In this document: piece after piece, positions 5,816-6,668 of the stretch | Numbering within the stretch: the first letter of the stretch is position 1 | Layout: each line of letters opens with the position of its first letter | Assembly: GCA_030042815.1 (NCBI GenBank) | Contig: JASHYY010000106.1 | Coordinates: 1 to 6,668, forward strand | Length of the DNA: 6,668 nucleotides | DNA from: Thermoplasmata archaeon | GTDB taxonomy: Archaea; Thermoplasmatota; Thermoplasmata; Lutacidiplasmatales; UBA184 | Reading direction: 5' to 3' | Made by a program: the position numbers and the translations under genes | Notes under the pieces: model-generated | The model's database searches: none | What the model was told of the DNA's origin: nothing | The model's input: the letters and a program-made list of their open reading frames with translations, nothing else

Positions 5816-6668
5816 CGGAGCTCGGTCGGTCCGAGCGGCGCGCCGCGGCGTCGGCGCTCCTCCTGGCCCGGATCGTGTACGCGTTCAACTGGTACAACAT
5901 CGGGGCGGTCCTCCCCCTGATCGGCACGCACCTGCCGGCCTCGACCTTTGAGCTCGGACTGGTCCTGGGGGCGTTCCTGCTCGGGGCCGGCGTCTTCCAG
6001 GTGCCCGCCGGCATAGCTGCTCTCCGGTGGGGGAACCGTACGGTCTCGATCTCCGCCCTGTTCCTGATGGGCGCGTTCTCCCTCGCCTCGGCGTTCTCCC
6101 CGGACTGGGTCGTCCTCTTCGCGCTGCGGTTCGGCGCCGGGGCCGGCGCGGCGTTCTTCTTCGCGCCGGCCCTCGGCCTCGTCACCTCGTACTTCCCGCC
6201 GGGGTCGAAGGGTCCGGTCATCGGCCTCTACAATGCCGGTTTCAGCATCGGCTCGGGGTTCGGGCTCTTCGGCGGCGCGGTCGTGGGTGCCCTCTACGGG
6301 TGGCCGGCGGCGCTCCTTGTCGGAGGCGCGGCGCTCCTCGCGATGGCGGTCGTCGCCCCGCTCGTCCTGCCCCGGGTCGGTCCCGCACCCGTGCGCCGCA
6401 GCCTGACCGAGCTCTGGGACGCGACCACGCCGGTGCTCAGGTCGCGCTCGATCTGGGCGCTCTCCATCGGGACCGCCGGCCTCTGGGCCGCGTACTACAT
6501 CGCGGCGCAGTACTTCGTCGACTTCGCGAGCGCCGCCCATACCGGCTGGCCCGTGGCCATCGCCGCGGCGGTGCCGACCGCGATGGTCGTCCTCGAGGTC
6601 CCGGGCGGACCGATCGGCGGATGGCTCGGGGAGCGCGTCGGCGAGATGCGCGGACAGCTCCTCTTCTG
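5812..6668 (+). CDS. MFS transporter, N-terminal part (3' truncated by window)
   Basis: About 285 residues of a major facilitator superfamily transporter, open to the right edge. Successive membrane helices can be seen, beginning with LLLARIVYAFNWYNIGAVLP and then a second helix (GLVLGAFLLGAGVFQVPAG) that leads into a motif-A-like loop (PAGIAALRWGNRT). Next come LRFGAGAGAAFFFAPALGLV (helix 4 with its Arg), LYNAGFSIGSGFGLFGG (helix 5), a cytoplasmic loop rich in R, T and E (PVRRSLTELWDATTPVLRSR), and a second motif-A copy, GGPIGGWLGERVGE, near the edge. The substrate is not identifiable. The frame has no ATG, GTG or TTG near the right place; CTG 5812, overlapping the MBL stop as CTGA with CGGGAG just upstream, gives a sensible short cytoplasmic N-terminus, while in-frame GTG 5875 would cut into helix 1. 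A non-standard start, or a base error at 5812, is possible. It is likely co-transcribed with the MBL gene. Confidence 0.83.
   Translation, partial: MTELGRSERRAAASALLLARIVYAFNWYNIGAVLPLIGTHLPASTFELGLVLGAFLLGAGVFQVPAGIAALRWGNRTVSISALFLMGAFSLASAFSPDWVVLFALRFGAGAGAAFFFAPALGLVTSYFPPGSKGPVIGLYNAGFSIGSGFGLFGGAVVGALYGWPAALLVGGAALLAMAVVAPLVLPRVGPAPVRRSLTELWDATTPVLRSRSIWALSIGTAGLWAAYYIAAQYFVDFASAAHTGWPVAIAAAVPTAMVVLEVPGGPIGGWLGERVGEMRGQLLF

Noticed and set aside
4799..6540. Minus-strand frames opposite the MBL and MFS genes
   Set aside because: Glu/Arg/Gly-rich shadows without hydrophobic cores or motifs; the plus-strand genes keep all metal ligands and membrane helices.
1..6668. CRISPR arrays, tRNA or rRNA genes, insertion sequences
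   Set aside because: No spaced direct repeats, cloverleaf-like segments, transposase motifs or terminal repeats were seen; the longest gene-free gaps are about 40-55 bases.

Overview
This window is most simply read as a piece of a very GC-rich archaeal chromosome (about 70% G+C by eye), probably from the Thermoplasmatota. The archaeal signs seen are a KEOPS Pcc1-type subunit next to a prefoldin beta subunit, an archaeal-type short-chain prenyl (GGPP) synthase, and TATA-like boxes about 24-28 bases upstream of start codons, as expected for leaderless mRNAs. The lineage is an inference from gene content and style, not a measurement. Strong G/C third-position bias opens many long antisense frames; I treat these as shadows.

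Layout. Bases 2-934 (+) hold the 3' end of purB (adenylosuccinate lyase), pcc1 overlapping it by ATGA, and prefoldin beta with its own probable leaderless promoter. Bases 944-2004 (-) hold the GGPP synthase gene, convergent with prefoldin. Its reading frame is broken by one missing base near 1764/1765, while every family motif is present on the two sides of the break. A 55-base divergent region (2005-2059) separates it from a TPR protein (2060-3202, +). One AT-rich patch in this region can act as TATA box in both directions, and a small palindrome covers the TPR start.

Bases 3245-6668 (+) hold a tight gene string: a BtuF-like periplasmic-binding-fold protein without a signal peptide, a compact M50 (site-2-protease-like) membrane metalloprotease overlapping it by ATGA, an MBL-fold metallohydrolase 19 bases on behind a strong Shine-Dalgarno, and an MFS transporter cut by the window end, whose best start is a CTG overlapping the MBL stop. 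Lead genes appear leaderless, while two genes inside the string (the BtuF-like and MBL genes) have purine-rich Shine-Dalgarno sites.

The first half is housekeeping: purine synthesis, tRNA t6A modification, co-translational chaperoning and membrane lipid precursor synthesis. The second half is an accessory-looking string whose joint purpose I cannot name. I see no CRISPR, mobile element, tRNA, rRNA or clear defence system. The points most worth a second look are the GGPP synthase frameshift, the shared divergent promoter, the odd TPR protein (possible degenerate nuclease-like N-domain and histone-tail-like C-terminus) and the cysteine-bearing, unexported BtuF-like protein.
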